From positions 54,614,730 through 54,678,729 of the forward strand of contig NC_134103.1 of NCBI RefSeq assembly GCF_000715075.1: a stretch of DNA of 64,000 nt. Reading direction: 5' to 3'. Of the stretch, positions 60,464-64,000 are shown piece after piece. The notes beneath the pieces are model-generated. The model saw only the letters and a list, made by a program, of their open reading frames with translations. It made no database searches and was not told the origin of the DNA. Source of the DNA: Nicotiana tabacum (lineage: Eukaryota; Streptophyta; Magnoliopsida; Solanales; Solanaceae). The position numbers were made by a program, and so were the translations under genes. The number at the start of each line of letters is the position of its first letter. Within the stretch, counting starts at the first letter, position 1.

Positions 60464-63167
60464 ATGGACTCCTCCTCCAAGAACTCAAGTTCTCTAAAAA
60501 ATAAAGAAAGTACCGATGATGCTGCCCCTCCTACGGTGAGCACCATCATTCCCAAAAGGCTTTGTGTAGCCAAGGATTTTGAAGAGAAGTTTCCTTCTAT
60601 AAATTCTAGTACATGGGCTGTTGGCATGTACCCTTCTTCCATCCGCCCTTCTAACATTCCTGTTATGAAGGAGGATTGTGGTTGCCATGATCTGAACATC
60701 ATCGCTCCCCATCTAGTGGAATGAGTAACTTTCCCTAAGAAGGATTTTACGTACGTTTACACGTACCCCTTCACTTTGGGCCCATTCTCGTTGAGCGGGA
60801 GACTTGACCCCGTAATCCTAAAGTTCTGCCACCGGTATCAAGTCTTCTTAGCACACGTGATCCCCTCTATGTGGTATACGGTAGCCTGGCTACGGCGGCT
60901 ATTTCAGGAAGACTCTCCTTGGCTCACATGATGAACCTCTACTCGCCCAAGATTTTCCATTGGGGGAGTAATAAACTTTAGCAAACGTGGCCACCATGCG
61001 TTGTTCACCAGCATGGATGATGACAACAACTATGGATGGATGGAGCGGTTCGTTGTTGTTTCCACCAGGGATATCATCCCGTCCACAACTCCATCTTTTC
61101 CTAAGTCATGGACTCGTACAAGTAACTTCAACTCTGTTTTTTCTCTAATAAAATGTTGTTCCATACTGTTACTAATCCTTCTCTTTTCATTATTTCAGTA
61201 ACTCAGTGGACACCGCCAAAGGTTGAAGGCTTGGACCAGTGGGTTCAGGAGATTCTAGATATTACCATGCCTGAAACCCGCCGGTGGAAAGAACTGGCCC
61301 TCAAATACGGGTGGAAGGCCAAAAATCATGATAAGTTGATTCGCGAAACTAATCTTGTCTTCATCTCATTTTGTGTATAAGAAAATTGGTTAACTTCTTT
61401 TTTCGTCGAATTGAGGTCTTTCACAAGGCTCTATTACCATCCCCGAGGAGGATGTTTTGGCTGATCCTGCAGAGGCTACGAGGTTGCTGAAGGAGTCCTT
61501 CACCCGAACAGGCGCCATGGAATCCGCTTTTGGTGAAGGTGCTACCTCTCGGAGTCCCCAGCTGGTAAACAAGCAACCAAAAAGATGGCGTTCCTCCTTG
61601 GCCAAGGGAAAAAATAAAAGGGCGAAGAACGTGGCGCCCTAGATAGCCGCGGCCACTATGGTGATTGATGATGATGGGGAAGCCAGTGATAAAGAGGCTT
61701 CCCTACAAAGGAGATAACAACCTTCATCAACTCAACAAAATGCTCAATGTGAAGAGCTTATAACACCAACCGAGGATGACATCCAAGCGCTCTGGGGAGA
61801 GTGTGATATAGTGGAGAATGCCAATTCTTGCTTTCGAGCCCTAGTTCCTACTCTTGGTACTATGGGGCTGAGTACCGGGCCTCTTTCGTCTTCGGTTGAT
61901 GAGCAACCTAAAACCAACACTGCTTTTGCTGCAGCTGCTTCTCATCCCATAACACCATCAGCTGTCGATCATACCTTCATCACCAGCAACTGCTACATTA
62001 CCCCCACTGGCCACTGACATCTGAGAGGAGGATGTCCCCCCTCCCCAGTCCCTAGACCATAGGAATTTGGGGCACAACTATTCGCCCCCCTTTGTAGATC
62101 CCTAGAGGGGGAGGAGCGTCTCCCTCTCGGTCTCTACCGAGTGCCATTTGCTATCCCGGCCGGTGGAACTCGCCAATTACCTGAAGCCGCTGGCTTCAGA
62201 GAAAGATAAGAAGAAAATACACTCTCTTTCAGGGGAGTGTATGATAAACAAAGCCATGCACAATGCAGCAGCGGTATGATATTTGTTCCTTTAACTGTTT
62301 CTTCTTGTCTTGTTATGACAGGATTTCTGATTTGAGTTTTTGCTTTGCAGGCTAACTTCCTTGCTTCAAAGGGACTTCAGATGTTTATCCTCGATAAATA
62401 AAGACTCACATCCGAGCAAGATCAACTGTTGGCCGAGCCGAACCAAATTTTTGCTTGCCTTCCGGCACTGGAAGCATAAGCTGCCGAAGCCGGTGAGTTG
62501 GAGGTTCGGTTGTAGCATAGTGAGCATGAAGTGATGGCCCTCAACAAAGAAGCCTCCCAGTTAAGTTCACAATTTCAAGAAGCCAAGGCTAAATGGTATA
62601 AGTTCCAAAATGTTGTACTTGCTGCTGCCGAGCGCGAGGCTGCCTCTACTGAGAGATTGAATAATTTAGAGGCAGCTTTGAACTCCAAAGCTGAAGAAGT
62701 TGTTGTTGCTGAGGAGAAATGTGCCCAGATGGAGGAGAAGTATAAGAAGGTCATGGAACACAATAAAGTACATATCTCCACTCTCTGTGACCTTGATCTC
62801 AGCCTTAGGTCCATGAGGTCCGAGCGGGATAGCCTTCCGACAGAGGTTGATCAACTCAAATCACATCTCTAGCGCCGAGCAGATTACCTCACTATTGATA
62901 AAATATATTCAATGTATAGCATGAGGAGAAAAACCTTGGAAGTGGCCAAAGCGGCCGTCATTGACTTTGATGCCGAGATCGCCAAGGCCCGAGAGTTGGA
63001 GTCAACTGCCCGAAGGTGCCTCCCGACTCGACCTGATGCAACTGACTCTTCTGGATCTGGTTCTGAGTTCTCGAGAACTAAGGAGGAACTAGAAGAGGAT
63101 AATGATGAAGGTCAAGATCCCGAGCCGGCGGCAGATCCGCCTACTTCTCTTGGGGGCAGATACTTCT
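60464..63167 (+). pseudogene. Transposase_28-like (putative gypsy-type transposon) gene, broken
   Basis: The start accATGG encodes MDSSSKNSSSLKNKES. After a stop (60722) the same frame gives the family core YVYTYPFTLGPF, DPVILKFCHRYQVFLAHV, then after frameshifts NLYSPKIFHWG and FTSMDDDNNYGWMERFVVV. Introns are likely at about 61122-61198 and 62274-62350 (GTATG...TTTGCAG); a third near 61331 has lost its GT. Later exons give WTPPKVEGLDQWVQEIL and RRWKELALKYGWKAKNH, an acidic/Ser linker, a nuclear-type KRWRSSLAKGKNKRAK, and a coiled coil (62531-62872, 113 codons rich in Ala/Glu/Lys). An acidic tail follows (EEDNDEGQDPEP). The role of this family is poorly known; gag-like or transposon-associated. 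It ends at an X-type LTR. Family assignment is from memory of the motif. Confidence 0.7.
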
Positions 63168-64000
63168 TGTTACATCCCGCATTTTCGTATGTTAAAATTT
63201 TGTCGTAAGTTAATCAACGTAAAGTTCGGGAATGAGATTGTTTTGAGATTATAAACATTATGCTATTTCAAACAAGTGATCAGTAAATTCGTGAAGGTGA
63301 GAGGTAAGCAAATCGAAGAAAAGGAATTTCATCAAAGTTTAATATTTTGGGATAAAATACGGCCCAAGCTAAAATATCCGGTATTTATGGACTAGTGCCA
63401 TACAAGGTACCACTTGATCATAATAATAAGGTGTATAAAGTGTGTTAAAAGTGAGCAGTATTTTAAGTCATTTGAGATAATTCCTAATTATATGGATAAT
63501 TGGGTAATTATTAATTTTAGTGGGAGATTATCACTTAATTAAGGTGATTGGTGGTTAATTATTGAATAAGGATAACCATCAACGTGGCAGCCCTTGTATT
63601 AAGAGATAGTGACTCTTAAAGTCACATAAATGGTGGCATTTTAAGAGGTATTTGAGTGGCTAAAGTAGGCCTTACCAAGTGAGGCCCACACCACTATAAA
63701 AAGGGTCTTTCCTAAGATTCATTCATTCATTTTCTAGGAATGAATTCATACGGATCAGTTATTACAACTTCAAAATTTTACACGATGTATTATACTGTGT
63801 AATAGCAACGAGATTTGCAATTCTAAAAAAGCACGGTACAATCTTTCTCAAGAACATCAAATGGATTTTTTCCCTACTCCGATCCGCCGTTACATGTTGT
63901 CGCAATTGACGTGTTGGAAGGATTGTCGAGAGAGTCGGCTCAGGTATGTTAAGGATAAACCTTTCCTTCATTTTGGCATGATCTCGTAATTACATGTGTT
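63168..64000 (+). mobile_element. X-type LTR X4, cut by the window end
   Basis: Starts TGTTACATCCCGCATTTTCG, that is, at the second of the two tandem start units seen in X1 and X3. Then collinear with the X LTR ('caaacaagtgatcagtaaat', 'ccatacaaggtaccac'). Contains a TATA box (63695). No other end or internal region in the window. Confidence 0.8.
63695..63703 (+). promoter_or_regulatory. TATA box in the X-type LTR
   Basis: 'ccactataaaaagggtc' is a strong TATA context about 530 bp into the LTR, followed by 'cattcattcattttctagg'. Inferred promoter of the X family; no transcription evidence. Confidence 0.55.

Noticed and set aside
1..64000. tRNA, rRNA or snoRNA genes
   Set aside because: The only tRNA-like matches seen are the 12-base primer sites of the LTR elements. 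No cloverleaf with A and B boxes was recognised; a tRNAscan run would be decisive.

Overview
The window is nuclear DNA of a flowering plant. The mix of LTR retrotransposons (Ty3/Gypsy proteins, tRNA-Met-type primer sites, LTRs opening TGTAACA or TGTTACA and closing GTGACA) looks like a Solanaceae genome, probably Nicotiana or a relative. That assignment is inference from remembered repeat families, not from a search. I see no intact host gene, no tRNA or rRNA gene and no CRISPR array. Almost every base belongs to transposable elements inserted into one another. Family labels A, B, C, X, Y and Z below are mine.

Left part (1-18414). A Y-type LTR on the minus strand (1-1842, resuming at 6989 and again at 16668) was hit by minus-strand family-A Gypsy elements; the same 5-bp target acgcc flanks them at 1838, 6989 and 16668. 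An A-type LTR (1843-6988) is itself interrupted by a plus-strand Ty3/Gypsy element B whose pol reads almost intact (3309-6206) up to a complete 3' LTR (6232-6955). A second A copy keeps broken gag and pol (13087 down to 8962), a primer site (13292) and a 5' LTR (13308-16269) that has captured pieces of a Mutator-like transposase and of an X-type LTR. A block of about 1.7 kb (6989-8690) is a second copy of 16668-18414.

The thread through the window is one old Mutator-like (MULE) transposase gene on the minus strand. Its N-terminal exons lie at 58483-59480, its catalytic core at 26549-27682 and its C-terminal SWIM zinc-finger part at 17785-18414. Element X1 (18415-26548) separates core from C-terminus. 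A nest of about 30.8 kb (27683-58482, target duplication gccat) separates N-terminus from core.

Inside the nest are a Y 5' LTR piece, partial LTRs Z and C, element X2 (31481-48426), element X3 inserted in reverse into the 3' LTR of X2 (39721-48173), the non-coding Y internal region and 3' LTR (48427-55434), and a solo Y-type LTR on the minus strand (55440-58482). X1, X2 and X3 are large LTR elements with 4.3-4.7 kb internal regions that are conserved between copies but hold no gag or pol: they look like LARDs (large retrotransposon derivatives), moved in trans by other elements.

Right part (59481-64000). A broken, intron-containing gene with a coiled-coil C-terminus resembles the plant 'putative gypsy type transposon' family (Transposase_28). 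It is cut off by the start of another X-type LTR that runs off the window.

The most unusual signal is structural. Several LTRs carry clusters of short, near-perfect inverted repeats at a similar distance from the LTR start. The word differs from copy to copy (TTATGCG/CGCATAA, CGCTTCTGCG, TCGCATTTGCGA, GCGATCGC) but the palindromic form is kept. Splice-donor-like GTAAG sites follow downstream in the same LTRs.
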